Below, piece after piece: positions 19,573 to 32,385 of a stretch of DNA of 64,000 nucleotides; position 1 is the first letter of the stretch; each line of letters begins with the position of its first letter. The translations under genes and the position numbers were made by a program. The stretch is from assembly GCA_048772705.1 (NCBI GenBank), contig JBLWGC010000043.1, positions 186,001 to 250,000 on the forward strand. The letters run 5' to 3'. The notes under the pieces are model-generated. The model searched no databases and was not told where the DNA came from. It saw only the letters and a list, made by a program, of their open reading frames with translations. Source of the DNA: Leidyana gryllorum EB-2025a (lineage: Eukaryota; Apicomplexa).

Positions 19573-22500
19573 ATGTCGTTCCCTCACTCCGATGACCTAG
19601 GTGTCCTCGATTTCCAAGGTGACCGGAGAGTATTGTGCACGCTACTCCATCAGCGTGTTCGACAAGGCATGAACACCGCCTTCATTGATGATTCTACCAG
19701 TCTGGAGCTATTGCCCCAAAACAGACGGGACGCGGCTGAAGACTCCACAGCTTGTCAACTAGGGGAGAGAATCGCTGAACGGGTCAAAGTTGACAGGAAG
19801 AATCAATGCTTACTGTGCGCCTCAGATGCTACTGCTGCTTTCGACAGTTTCTCCCTCCTACCTTACCATATATTGCGACATTTTCAAGGACAAGTTGATG
19901 ACGAGGACCCTCACAACATCACTTTGAGACACCTGTTTGATCAGATTATGTTTTTACTCAAGAGTTTGATATGTGTAAGTGAATGTTTCTCGGCGTATTC
20001 TTCTTCAGTCTGGCAGCGACCCAGAATTGCGACGTTGTCACGTCGGCTTCAGTTTGCAGCTGCGTCTCGCTCCTGCCACCACTTGCATCGACCAATTTCT
20101 GAGAACCTTGGCGGAGCAGCGTGGACAGGATGTTGACGAGCTTGCTCTGAACTATGATTCGTGGCGAGAGCAAGCCGGACGGCTTCTGACTGCGCAGATA
20201 ATTGTGTCTCCTTGGACTGTCGACGCGTGAGTTGCCTTGGATCTTCAACTTTGAGACTGGCTTCAGGTCTTGTGTGATGCGTACATTGAGTAGTGTTATC
20301 AGCGACCCGCGTCGCGCAGGATCTTGCCATGTGCAGGTGACTAACGCTTCGATTTTAGATCCTCCGATGTTTCCGCTGGCGTGGTTCCTGACTTGTTACA
20401 GTGCCCAAACCACAACACAGGGTCTCTGCGCTGTCTTTGAAAACAGCCCCACCAATGGTGTACCAGGACCCTCGCTTCGCCCGTCTGATCTGGCAAAACT
20501 CGTGAGGAAGATGCAAGTCAGTCCTCTCCTCCTATGTGAAGTGGTTCAACACTTGCCTAATACGCCTTTGTGGTCTCAACCTTCCAGAGATACAATGGAT
20601 CCGCACTGGTATGTGCGCCATGTTTATCAAGTAAGTACCTTCCGATGACTCTCCCGATGACTCTGTGGCTTATTAATGCCAGATGTTGCACACATTGGTG
20701 ATGCTGAAATTCACCCCAGAAAGCATTCACAGTCTGTGCGCTCGCAGCTTGGCCCTACTCTTCTTCGGTGCAGCCCTCGGTATGCTGTATGATGTTGTAG
20801 GTGAACCAGTTGGACAAAGTTTCGATCGGATCTCCAGAGCCGTTGATAAAGTGAGTGTAGAAAGCAATAACAAGTTTTCACGTCTCCAGGCGCTGCAACT
20901 GATCGGTCTCACTAATGAGGCACGGCGTCGAGCGATTTGCATCCTGTGCCATCATGAGCCTTCAGTGCTCAACCAACTGGCGGCACTCACGTACCGAACG
21001 ATTATTGCCTCCGTCTGCGCACAGCTCAACTCCTTCGCCACCAACATTCCGCGATGTGTACAAGCATTCAGCGCGGAGTCCACCCAGAGCGAGACATTCA
21101 GGCTATTCAGTTCCGTGCGCAGTAGCAAAATGACTGGCAACACGCAGAAGGTGGATATGTCGAAAAGAACTGCCACACCCAAGAGCAGCCTCAGCACCAC
21201 CAGACAGGTCACATCGCGTTCAGGGGCAGGTACGCACCGCCCCGTTGAAGTACGACCACACATCGCCATGTCAAGCGCTGATCAGATAAATCTCGTCAGC
21301 CACAGAAACCGAGATGACGATGTCATAATCGAGCTGATCCTGCCTTCCGGAAAAGCACGGCCACTGCGATTGGTGTCGACAATCGGTCGAGGCAGCGCCC
21401 TACACTTCCAGGAAGCATCCACTGAAAACGTTTGTGACCTGAGAGTGCTTCTCAGTGACTACAGCGAATGTCAATTCGAACATTTTGTGCGCCGCTTCCT
21501 CTTGGAACGAGACCAGATTCTCCATCAGGTTGAGCACATCCCCGCAGGAACTCGCTCGGAACTCAGCATCACGTACACGGATGTGTTCAATTCATTATGG
21601 CGTGAACGAGACGGATTGTGGGATATTCTCGGGAACAGTGTACTCGATTTGGCCACAACGGAAGCAAGTGCAACGTCTCCTGTATTGAATACAGAGGTCG
21701 CCACCGACACGACGTTGGATCAGACTTTCGATTGGAAGACATATGCTGCTGATAGGCTGTTACGAGCCAAACGCCTGGGTCAGGAGATCTGGAAAGTCCA
21801 GACGAGTCGAAACGACAAACTGCGCATCGCTGCCTACGAATTCTTGAATCCTTCAATAAGCACCTCGTTGATCAATGCCACTGGGATATTCGATCAAAAG
21901 GAAGATGCCATGCGGGACGCCCAATTGCGATTTTTCGCCAAAGAGGGGTGGAGTACCATCGATTTGCGCCTTCTGGCTGATGATATTGCATTTGCCGGGA
22001 GATGTATGATCCGACGGGATCTGTCCAGGGAAGGGGGAGCAGCACCAGTGTCGGACAACTTGCGAGTGGCTATTTCTCCCCGACGAGACGAAATGGCATC
22101 TATTCAGACTCCGTCCAACAATGTCAGTCCACGAACTCAGGGAGACCGCGGTCAGCGTCAGGCCAAACTGAGTTTACCTTTGGCTTGGCTGGAAGAATCC
22201 GCTGACAAGGATTTTGTGGCAGCCATCAAGCATCCTTTGGTACTCAGATTGACGCGAAGTGGGGATCCCAGAGCACCGGTGAAAGTGGGTGACGAATATT
22301 CACATCCTCTTTTCGCGGTCGTCGACGAAGTCGAACGTCTCATTGCCGATCTTACCTCAAAATTGGGATCTTCAGGCAAAGAATCTACAACCGCATGGCG
22401 GTTATGGACCCACCACACATTAACTTACAACACAGACGATGGAGTGGATGCTCTTTATAGTAAGATCACCCGCACCAGCATACCGGTGAGCACAATCTCA

Positions 22501-24007
22501 CTCACTCTATGATCACGCCTTTGATCAGGCTTTGGTTGACGCAGCACAAAGGAACCATCCTATCCGGATAAAATACGAATCTTTCTGCCGTTTGTTCGAA
22601 AAGTTATTGCCACCTACCCACTATCCATCACTACTGCACACCCAGCTCAAGCATCTGTCCACCTTGATACAGTCTGATCAGAAAGTGCACGATGGCGAGT
22701 TCAAATCTGTTCGAACACTCCTTGAAAGTACCAATCACGCTGAACTTCCCCTCCGCCAGGCTCAAACATGGTACATACTCAATTGGTCTTTCGGTATCTG
22801 CAAGAGTGATTACGTGATGGGCAAGCGTCTCCTGTTTGTGCGCCGTCGCACATTCGCCAAACTGCTGAAAATGCGTCAAGAGCTGATAGTTGCGTCCAAC
22901 GCCACTCTGGCATTGCGTGTGAAGAACGCATTCGCATCCATTTTCACACGAAGGAGGTACCTGAAGGCTCGGAACATCATCATCCGGATTCAAAGTTTGT
23001 GGCGAAAGAAAGTGTCGGAGAGGCGGATGACGAATAATCGTATGACGCACATTCCGTTCTTTTATGCAGCCTTATTGGTCTTTGTGTTCACACAAGACTA
23101 CTACGACGCAGGGCGTAAATTACGATCACGCCACCACGAAGCAACGCGCAACTTGGGCACAGCGGAGAACTTCAGAGAAGGAGCGGCTCTGCGGATACAG
23201 AGTTGGTGGAGAGCTACGCGGGCTCAGGCACGTCTCCGGCACATGAAAGAGAAAGTGATCTTCCGACAGCAATCTGCTTATATCCAGGTAAAATGAGTAC
23301 AGTGCTTACACTTCATGCTTCTTGACTTCCCTTCAGCGCTTCGTGAGAATGTTCAACGCCCGAATGGAGATCTACGAGAGAGTCAAAGGAGCTTCCCAAC
23401 CGGGCGACCGGAACGGAAAGGCTTCGTCTACTGGCCGACTGATTGACTTTGACCATCCAGACGTCTTGCAAGCCACGATCACCATACAGCGATTTTGGAA
23501 GGGGCGTCCTCGTGCCATGGCCGCCCGCCGATTCGCCAACGGATTGCGTTCAATGGTATTCCCATTGGTACGGATTGCGAGAACTCTTCAAGTGCTCGAG
23601 TCAATGACTATGCGGCAAGCACTCAGAGACACCAGCCGGAAAGATCAAGATTTCCAACGGTTTAGGGCTAGTGGTCATATGTCACAGCAGGATAGAGCAC
23701 GAAGAAAGGCCATCATGATACAGTCTGCGTGGCGAGGGTACTTTATCAGGCATCAATTCCTCGATCTGAGTCGTACAGCGTGGATGGTCCAGACCTTCCT
23801 CCACACTCAACTGGCAAGGGTAAGTAACTGGTTAAGGTCAGGGGTCGATGCATTCTCATATATCAGGTGCGGCTCATGACGGCTGTGAAAGCCGTGCGGA
23901 CATTGCAACGATGGTGGAGGGCTTTGCGAGCGTGTAGGGCTCCGCTGGAGGGTAATGTGATGCTGCGGGGCCGAGTCCAACCAGTGAGTCGACCAAGGCT
24001 CCTATGA
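19573..24007 (+). CDS. Large IQ-motif protein (1389 residues), putative calmodulin/light-chain binder
   Basis: Seven exons join in one frame: 19573-19974, 20009-20226, 20267-20630, 20683-22485, 22529-23287, 23337-23819 and 23867-24007 (4170 nt in total). The first ~970 residues show no domain I recognise. The C-terminal third holds a string of IQ or IQ-like motifs: IIIRIQSLWRKKVSER, ALRIQSWWRATRAQARL, TITIQRFWKGRPRAMAARR, IMIQSAWRGYFIRHQ and RTLQRWWRALRACR, plus weaker ones. In known proteins such motifs bind calmodulin or calmodulin-like light chains. No myosin motor, calponin-homology or RasGAP signature is visible, so it is not an obvious myosin, ASPM or IQGAP. It ends 24 bp before the convergent stop of the next gene. 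Confidence 0.75.
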
Positions 24008-24031
24008 GTAGCTGAAACAAAGTGAACAACA

Positions 24032-25520
24032 TCACTCCCGTGTGCGTCGAAGAAGGGCACGACCGAGATGTAACCTTTTGGGGAGGGGAGTGTATTTGAG
24101 TGTCGACCCAATACTCAACACAACCAATGACGTCGTCGGTACTTTGACCAAAACATGCAAACCGTAACGAGCAACCTTAGGGGACTCGTCCTCGACGGTT
24201 GGACAAATGATTAGATAATCTTCTAATGCATCGAGATCAAAGCGTGGTCGATCAGAAGGGCACATGGGTTCTGCGTCACCACTGATCCAAACGCCAGGAA
24301 CCAGTGTTCTTTGTCTCAGAAGTTCGCTCATTAACAAACTATCAGGATCACCTTCCGAAGTACGAATACACTCCGGAGGCAGATGCAAAGGTATACTTGT
24401 GGCAACAAGATGGAGCTCCTCATCATTACATAAGAGTCTGGTGGGATCCGCAACGCCCGTTACAACGTGAAGTAATAGGGAAGTTCCTTGAGAAGCGGCA
24501 GCCTCGTCGAGCGCGGCTCGCCTTGTTGAAAAAGAGCAAGCTTGCGGTACCAATAGTAACAAGCAGCTGATATGTTCTTTCAGGTTGGCATCTCTTCGCA
24601 AGATGTCTGGGCGAGAGACAATGTGTCGGCCCTGTGAAGCCCCAATAACTCACCACATAGTTCGTGCACATATTTCGAGTCGTGATTGCGGGCGAGGGTG
24701 GCCAGAGCAATGGATATACCCTCCGGAACTATGTTTTGTTGACGAACACTGGGAATGGTGTCGCCGGATATGATTTGTCCGGTTGAGGAGTGTTGCAGAA
24801 TTTGACCGACATAGAGGACTTGCGGCGCTGGGGAGCCGAGTGAAGCGTCCGACAATACATCAGCAGGTTCGAGCGTGTGGGCTCGCACTGTGGTCACTTC
24901 GCGCCGCCGAGTGTCCACCCCCACCACTCTCAAAAGCTCAGCTTGGGGGTTTCTGCTCCGCAACCGTTCCACTTGATCGCCTACGTCGATTATTATGAAC
25001 ACGTGGTCGTCTCCGTCTCCGCCTACGCAGACTGACGAAAGCATGGCGCTCGTTGTAATCGCAAACTTGTGTTTCAGCATCGACGACGGATGGCGCCCTC
25101 ACAGCGACCTTACAGCGTCTTGTCATTTGGGCAGTGCCGTAAATGTCTTCAAACGCCCCGATCTTAAGTGGCGGGAGATTGGAGTTGAGAATCAAGTCAC
25201 CCTTGAGACAGTTCGCAGTCACTCTGTCAGAGAATACCGAGGGGAGTTTGTCTCTCACTTATTGGCCAACTCCAGTGCGGCCTCGGGGTCACACTGGAAG
25301 TCGTCATATGATGGCTGACTCTCAGCAGCGAGCGGCTGCACCGCAATGGTCTCTAGAACCCGATTGTAGCGATCTTTCATATTCAGTGGGACAAATGGTT
25401 TCGACTACCTCCCACACTAAATTTGATACACCCGTGCCCACCAGTATCTTACCAGCCAACAGGTGTCACTTTCTAGCCATATACACCAGTGTAGGGGGAG
25501 GTACGAGATGTGAGTAGAAA
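24032..25520 (-). CDS. Unknown multi-exon protein
   Basis: Coding sequence can be followed on the minus strand from about 25480 to a stop at 24032. At least two small introns can be read: one with its donor near 25450 whose downstream exon encodes SKPFVPLNMKDRYNRVLETI, and one at about 25220-25256 joining ALELANK to VTANCLKGDLILNSN. Further exons encode DDHVFIIIDVGDQVERLRSR and the C-terminal part DRPRFDLDALEDYLIICPT. I do not recognise the family, and the first exon and exact junctions are not resolved. Its placement, convergent with the IQ gene and divergent from the PTTG1IP-like gene, fits the layout of the region. Confidence 0.5.
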
Positions 25521-25740
25521 TCCCCTGTCAAATCTGTTGATTCTGTAGTGCAGCCGGCCCCTCTATTGCTTTCTACTGACTGGCTTTCACCTTCTCAAAG
25601 CCATTAACTGAGCAGCGTCGCACTAACTTCCTTCTGATGGTCCTCAGAGGTCCTCGCAATCCTCCAATCCCAATCAGCTGACGAGACGAACCGGCCGAAG
25701 GCTGTGTATCCCACAGCTGGAAAAAGTAGTTTTGAGCACA

Positions 25741-26463
25741 ATGAGGTGGATTACATTATTATTGGCCAGCGGAGCAACGCTCGCTGCTGCCGGTCCCTTC
25801 CGCCTCATTATTGACGAACTTTTGGATGCGGGAGCAGACTTGGTCGACTCAGTGTCAGATCTTTTGGAGGGACCTCACGCTTACGAAGATGACCAAGACA
25901 AGGTAATCGGTTTGGCCGCGGTGTCAGGGTGCGCCAAGTACGATGGCAAATGTAAAGCCTGCGTTAAATCGTCAGTCTGCGTCTACTGCGCTGATACCAG
26001 TAAGAACTCACTTGCCACCAATGCTCTATGTCATTGTCGCGCGGCTCCTCAAGTCGGGTGCAGTCGGGTGCACCCATAAGGGGGAGTCGCAGTACTGCGT
26101 GTTGATCAAAGGGCCGTGAGTTTGGACGAGTTCCGGCTACACCCGCTAGCCCACGCGTGTGCATTGTTCACAACTATCTCCTCGTGCTACATTCTCTGGC
26201 TTCGCACCCATCCTCACCTGTATTATTAAAGACAATCCCTGTGTTTGGCAGAGCGATGCGTTGAATCTAGCAGCGACGAAACTCAGATCAACACGTGTAC
26301 ATGGATAAGCAAGAAGCGGAAATGTCCGGGAGGACTAAACTGGTGGCAAATCCTACTCATTGTGTTGGCATGTATCTGTTTGGCCCCCCTGATTGCTCTC
26401 TGTTGCTTTGTATATGTGATCAAGAAGTTATGTTGTCCAAACGACACGGAGATGGACGACTAA
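25741..26463 (+). CDS. PTTG1IP-like single-pass membrane protein with PSI-type cysteine motif
   Basis: The start is ATG 25741 (MRWITLLLASGATLAAAGPF), a signal peptide. After an acidic segment comes a cysteine-rich module, CAKYDGKCKACVKSSVCVYC, resembling the PSI domain of pituitary-tumour-transforming gene 1-interacting protein. The last exon (from about 26253) gives CTWISKKRKCPGGLNWWQ, then a transmembrane helix (ILLIVLACICLAPLIALCCF), and a short basic/acidic cytosolic tail ending EMDD. Signal peptide, PSI module, membrane helix and short tail, at this small size, match the PTTG1IP architecture. At least one intron lies between 26090 and 26252; the middle junctions are ambiguous because the reading frame changes twice. 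Family call is good, exon model partial. Confidence 0.6.
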
Positions 26464-26582
26464 ACTGACAGTTAAGTACCAATTTGATCATCACTTTTTG
26501 GGTGTGTAAGACAAGGGAGGTGCAAACTAGGTTTTTTTGAGTGCGCTTTGCTGTGGTTCCCTCGCTTGGGACCGAGACACTG

Positions 26583-29500
26583 ATGGTGGGGAGGAAGACA
26601 GTCGCACCCCACAACCCGCTCCCCCGCGACCACAAGTATCTGTCTCTTGCGTCGTTGTGCAACACGCTGGTGGTGTTGCATTTCGCCCTTGCAGCTGGGC
26701 AGGTGCTCCTTTCCAATATCTTGGTACCCTTATCCACTGAACTGAAGCGGCAGTCATACCACGCATTGGACGACGAATCTCGTATTCTGGACGCGCTAAA
26801 TGCCACCGGAGATGTCACACCTACAGCGCGCGAGGCGGCGCAAGTCTTAGCTCTCATTTTGCCCCATGGTGCGAACAATCTCCAAGGGAGTACTGTCGGC
26901 CTGGATAAGCTTCTGTTCAATGGGGTTCTAATCAACGTCGCCGCTGCTGCGCTATATATTCTCTGTGGATTACTGCTGCGGTCCAGGACAACGTTTGCGG
27001 CCCGCCTTACATTGAGTTTGCTCTTGGCTACCGACTTGAGTTTGCTATTGCTAGTTCTTTCTGACGTCTTGTATGGGGTGACTGCTAATCTCAAGTTGCC
27101 CTTCTGGCCCCTCAGTGTTTGGAGCGATCTCGTGCTGCAGCAGCTCGCGATTCATCGCCTCTATCCCGTTTCTCCCGAGAAGTACGCGAACTTGAACATT
27201 GCTACAATCGCAAATATGAATGATCTCCTGCACATTGATCGCCTTTGTACCATTCGAGGTCTCAAATTATTGAACAAGATGTTTGAACCGTCGATGAGTT
27301 TCACCCAATTCTTATTCCAATGTCTGGGAGAGGTTTGGAAGAACACTCGTCACGGCATGATCCCGATCATCGCCGTGGGGGCAGGCGCATTCATTCTGGA
27401 TGTGATCCCTCTCTTCTATGTCATCCATCTGAGTCTTAGAGTCTTGCCGAATGTCCTTCGAACAATCCGACCCTACAGACGGGTCCTTATCGGGCCATTG
27501 GTGTATCTGGGCTGCTGTCTTGCACTCGCTCAAGTCTTCCTGTGCCACTACCCGTCTTGTACCATGAATGATCAGATACCATACCAAGCGACAACTCATC
27601 AACGAGATACCCCTCGGTACCTCCTCTTCACTAAATCGTTCCTGACTCGCCCCGGGCAGCCTCGCACGGCCGTCGACATCTTCCTTCCTCCCACCCAGTT
27701 TATGAGGGCTCTGGAGGGTATTGCGGCTCGTGACCCTGGAGGCAAGATCAGCCCACTCCCCCGTGCTCAATGTGTCAATCCCCTCGACAACAGAACTGAT
27801 TCTCTGCCTTGGGGCATCAGTGAACCAATCCCAGACGAAGGGACGGAAATCGGCAAGGGCCCCACTTTCATATCAGCCACACGCTACAATCGAAGAATGG
27901 GTTTGAGATGGCCATTCACCAGCATGAAGGTGTGGGGGCAGGAGGCGGGCGCGGGGAGCGTTGCGATATGGACATGGCCTCTTACACGCGGACTGGTGGA
28001 GCAACAATTCCCCGTCGTAATTCTGGACGCCAGAGGGACCGGAGCCAGCCAGGGTATCAGATTAATCGACCTGGATGAACCCGAAATTGAGGACTTTGAT
28101 TTGGTCGCACAATGGACCAAATCTCGCTTCTGGTCGGATGGTATTCTGGCCGGTGGTGGAGTCAGTTATGACGGCTTGACTGCCTTGAAGTTGGCAGCCC
28201 GGAACAATTCACCGCTGGACATTGTTGTGGCAATGTACTCACCCCTCCACCCCGTTACCGATCTTCTACAAAACAACGGCATGGCGTGCCGCAGCTTCGT
28301 GGATGACTATTCCGGCTTGACAAAAGCCTTTGAGCGCAGGGGGAGTCCCTTATGGCATTGGTTGTCTTCCGATGCTTCCTACATTCCATTCCAGATCAAA
28401 CTCGGGGTAAGTACAGAACCGGGGATAGCTCAACACAATCGTTGCTTTAGTTCCTCTTTACCTTCCGTCTACCCTCTGCTCCGCGGGGATGGGAAGAAGG
28501 CTTTGGAAGAACTTCGCTGCATGGACGAACTGATAACTGGGACATGAAGAGGATAGCTGATACGACCCTCTTCACCGACGATCACATTGTTCTGCCTGGA
28601 GGTCGACGAGTGACCGCTCAGGAAGGAGGCGTCAATGAACTTGACTTCCAGCGCATAATCGACCGCAAAATACCATCATATTGGAGCGCAGGCCTGTGTG
28701 ACTCGACCGCGGTTCGGCGGATGGAGGCCATGTTCCCGCGTCTCAACCACGAAGACTCTTTCCATCGACTGCTGGTTGGTCCATGGGGTCATGGGGGTCG
28801 AAGAGGCTGCGGACATCAGGGTACCTGGGCGTGTGGTGACGACGATGGCTTCCGTGACATGGTTGCATTCGTTCGGAAGTCAGCCAAAGCGTTGAAGAAT
28901 CCACGCGAAACTTCCCCAATCAGTTCTCGTCTCTCATACTTAGACGGAGGAGTGGGCTGGGTGGAACGCCCCTTGAAACCTACACGGCGGAAAGCCGTCC
29001 AATTGACCTTTGGCGATCGCCTCAAGCCTGCTAAGGAGTCCGCGACCAGAGATTTGTCAGCTATCAATCCGAAGCATCTGGTGGCTGTCCCCGATGGATT
29101 GTGGTGGGACCTACGAGAGCACTTGCGACGGAGAGATTGGTCGGGAGTGGGTCACGACTTATCGGAAATAGCGCTGGTGCTGGGGAGCCGTCTGAATCAG
29201 ATACTGTCGTCCATGCAGACTTTGATCAAAGTTCTCTGGCGACAGCTTCTGACCCCGGTAGACCCGCGATTGTCACAATTCGGTTCCCCCGCAGTGGAGA
29301 ATGTGACTTGGGTGGAGTTGTCTTCGTCGTCTGACTTCGCCACCACCGGCAGTTTGTCGCGTTGGTCAATTGTTCAGCATTTGATGCGGATGCCACTTGA
29401 CACAGGTCATGTCCTTCGTTGCTCGCAGAAACTCAGAAGTCTGATCCAACGTGCTCGGCAAATCGTTAACCGTGATTTGCCCGAAACTCTGCTTGAGCTG

Positions 29501-30146
29501 TGGTCAGAACCCTTGTCTCAGCCAGTCATTGCGGAAGGCATCCCAAGGATCCAAGTCCCGTTCTTATTGCTTCGTTCGGACTTGGAAGAACTGCGGGGGG
29601 CCCATCTCGATTGGGCAGTGGTAGCTGTGCTGCAGTCGGACGACAAGTATCTCAGCGAAGGCAGAGCACTGACGTCGTTCGCTTCAAGGGTGGCTGTACC
29701 CCTCTACAACCTCACCAGGTAAGCCTGTGGCTCTGTACCTTCACAAAGGTTTATGCAGTGACCTATCGGCGGCTATCCACGCCGGCAATCCAATTTCACA
29801 CCCTATAGATGATCTCAATCTGAACAGGAGAGAAGATTTCCGACCCATCTCGGACCTCTTCGAGGACGAGCATGTGGAAGGTGTTCTGGTTTTCTTAAGG
29901 TTCCAATTAGAATCTGTATCGACCAAGCTGCCCAAGGGGTCCAAACTCAGATTAACGCTACTTCCCGAAGATTACACAAATTTCCCTTGGAAACGAACGG
30001 CTCATAAGATGCAAATCTATGGAACGGATCCAACCTTTCGTTACAAATCCATCCACCAAGCCCAAAAATGGAGAATCCCAATGTCTGCCAATGCAAGCCG
30101 CGACTTGGGGTGGCTACTGTTGCCATTGGCATCAGACACATTATAG
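26583..30146 (+). CDS. Membrane-anchored S15/CocE-type acyl or Xaa-Pro peptidase-like hydrolase
   Basis: Exons 26583-28406, 28451-29718 and 29759-30146 give 1159 residues in one frame. The N-terminal ~330 residues contain several hydrophobic helices (e.g. LYILCGLLLRS, LTLSLLLATDLSLLLLVLS and a segment near 27480-27540). The rest matches the CocE/NonD and peptidase S15 family: VVILDARGTGASQG (oxyanion/strand region), GGGVSYDGLTAL with the nucleophile Ser in GxSYxG, YWSAGLCDST with the expected acidic residue, and GPWGHGG with the catalytic His. A C-terminal beta-rich domain starts around SDLSAAIHAGNPISHP. All three triad residues appear present, so an active serine hydrolase is likely. The substrate cannot be told. 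The membrane N-terminus is unusual for the family. Confidence 0.8.
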
Positions 30147-30180
30147 CTAGTAGGATAATTTGATTATGACTTTTGTTCAT

Positions 30181-30594
30181 TTATCTGCGAATGAGTCTCT
30201 TAAGTAAATCCCACACCATGAATCGTGGTTCTTCACAAGCTTCTTCAGAAGCGATGGACACATCATCGAAATCAGTGACCCAATCGGGTTCATCGACTGC
30301 AGTAATAGAGTCGCACTCATTGGCACGTGGGGGTAGCTCGCTGCTGGGCTTGATGGTGTCTGTGATTGTTCCGACTGCTCTGCCTGTGATACGGGCTATG
30401 GAAACTCCTGTTTGCACCAGATTGTAGATGCGCTTCGAGTACTTCAGAGAGGTTATCAAAATCATAGGAATATGACATGAAATGAGCAGCCCTGCGCTGG
30501 GGCGCATCAACCGGCTGAATGATCCTGCAATCATGGGGCACACAACACCATTTCCCTGCACACCATTCAGCACACACCCCCGTGTTTGTGCCAT
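30181..30594 (-). CDS. Small unknown protein
   Basis: 137 codons from ATG 30594. The middle has a moderately hydrophobic stretch (LLISCHIPMILITSLKYSKR) followed by an acidic C-terminal region (DEPDWVTDFDDVSIASEEA). No family is recognised. Support is mainly positional: it fills the gap between a convergent neighbour (34 bp) and a divergent neighbour (46 bp between start codons), exactly the spacing seen elsewhere in this window. Overlapping frames exist, so the call is tentative. Confidence 0.4.
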   Translation of the reverse strand: MAQTRGCVLNGVQGNGVVCPMIAGSFSRLMRPSAGLLISCHIPMILITSLKYSKRIYNLVQTGVSIARITGRAVGTITDTIKPSSELPPRANECDSITAVDEPDWVTDFDDVSIASEEACEEPRFMVWDLLKRLIRR

Positions 30595-30640
30595 TGACGT
30601 CAGTAGTTGCTAACCAAAGAACAATGTTGTACAAAAGCGA

Positions 30641-32378
30641 ATGGGCTCTGGGCAATTCCGTTATTTGGCGGTCGGGTTGGTCCTATGCCTTCGAATAACG
30701 GTATTGTCGTTGCTCTGCTTCGCTAGCACGCGCCTGTTGACCAACCTGTCACTATATACGGTTCTGTTCTGGGCGGTGTGTGGTCTTTCGGTCGCTTTCT
30801 ATCTGAAGTGTTCCCTTTCTGATCCGTAAGCCTCCGGCACCCACTTTTATATCGTGCGTAGTGGTGTACAAGTGTGGTGCCCGTCACAATACCTGACCAC
30901 CAGCGATAGGGAAAGAGCTCCCAGCGTGTAAGTCCCTCCAGCTCAAAAGTCGGAAACTTGACATTGGGAACAGTGGGCGCAGATGGATACTGGAAGAGAA
31001 GAGATTGAAGGAGCTGAGTCGTGGTCATCGATCGCGACGCAGCATTCTTCAGAGTGAAAGCAGCGAGTACAGCGCGGACAGCGACTCTGACTCCACCTCC
31101 GAGGCAGGGGGGATCGGTGTGGTAGATTTGGGCACCAGAAATACGATTGAGTACGGGGGCGTTTCGGTGGTTCACAAAGATACTGTATGTATCCAAATGG
31201 AGTTGTCCGCATCGACTGAGACGGCCACCACGGTAAAGCCCAATGACCTACCTCTGGGGCGCCGGCCAGATACTGAGGAAGACCCGTCATTGCATCTGGC
31301 GACTATAGTCGATTCGGTGAGACGGCATGCAAACTCTCAGCTATCTGCAGCTTAGCCGGATAACAGTAAGCTTCGAAGATTCCGGAGGGTCACTTACTGG
31401 CTCTTGTGGACTCGTAATTTGTGCTATGGCTGCTCGGGATGCCTAGCCCACTCTGGATTCGTGCTCAGCAAGCGAGTGGTCAGGGGGTTGAGGCTGCTCT
31501 TCGGACCTTGGTGGGACCTTTTTCGATACCAAGACCCTGGCAGAAGAATCAATGAGGCGCATCCCGTTGATCTATTTCGGTTGGGGACGAGTGCCATGTA
31601 TCAAGGAGCGGAGCGATTGTCCTTCTGTGAGGCATGTAATCAATGGCGTTTGTTGCGGGCGAAGCACTGTCGGTCATGTGGCGTGTGTGTACGACTGTAT
31701 GATCACCACTGTCCGTGGTTAGGGCAGTGCGTGGGAGAGCGTACGCGGCTACATTTCTGTTGGTTTCTATTCATTCAAACGGTGGAGTTGGGCTGGGTTG
31801 TGGGCGAAGCATTCTACGCTGTCTTGGTTGCGGACCACAAGTGGTTGGACGACCCAAGTCAACCCCCGTCTGTCCTCTTTCCTCGTATCGCACTGCTCGT
31901 CATGGTGGTGATTCTGATATGCCTTTGGCTTATGACTTTCGGTCTCTACTTCTACCACGCCTTCCTGGTCCTTACAAATCTCTCCACATGGGAAACGATT
32001 GCTTGGGACAATATTTCGTATCTCAAGCATCGTGAGAAGCTGGCAGGCAGCCCATTTTCGTCCAGATCCGTATGCGAAAATCTAGGTAAGAATCTGCCTG
32101 GAGGGATGTCAAATCGTTGCAGCCATATTCAACCTGCCCTCGTTGTTGGCCACTGGGCAACTTCGCCGAGCCTTGACGATTGCAGGCAGAGTGGGCAAGC
32201 ATTTGAGCTTGGGTCCCTACGGCGAGCTTTTGTGGAGAGCTCGGCCCTGCAGCAGTGAGTGTGCCGTGCCGCCGTTGAGAGTTATGTGCTTGCAGCTTTC
32301 GAGACGAGTGACGCCGATGAGTCACAGGCACCATGTGCAAATCATAGATGCTGCAATATATACGAGTATTGTATCTGA
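30641..32378 (+). CDS. DHHC-type protein S-acyltransferase (palmitoyltransferase)
   Basis: Exons 30641-30825, 30983-31316, 31356-32085, 32123-32254 and 32296-32378 give 487 residues in frame. Two N-terminal membrane helices (LAVGLVLCLRITVLSLLC, YTVLFWAVCGLSVAFYL) are followed by SDP. A serine/acid-rich cytosolic linker (exon 2) follows. The cysteine-rich domain reads SFCEACNQWRLLRAKHCRSC, then YDHHCPWLGQCVG with the catalytic Cys of DHHC. Two more helices follow, then NLSTWETIAWDN, matching the TTxE motif. The protein transfers palmitate from acyl-CoA to cysteines of target proteins at endomembranes. The ~110-residue insertion between SDP and the DHHC domain is long. The stop lies 7 bp from the convergent AP-1 gamma stop. 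Confidence 0.93.
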
Positions 32379-32385
32379 GTATGGC

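Noticed and set aside
20337-20358. A possible 22-bp intron (GTGACT...TTTTAG) in the IQ gene
   Set aside because: Splicing leads to an early stop, whereas reading through keeps one frame across all seven exons.
21587-23050. Minus-strand ORFs up to 139 codons inside the IQ gene
   Set aside because: They are antisense to confirmed exons with IQ motifs and have no support.
24938-25258. ORF with an Arg-run (RRRRRRRRP)
   Set aside because: This is the wrong frame after a splice site; another frame in the same place continues the minus-strand gene with normal composition.
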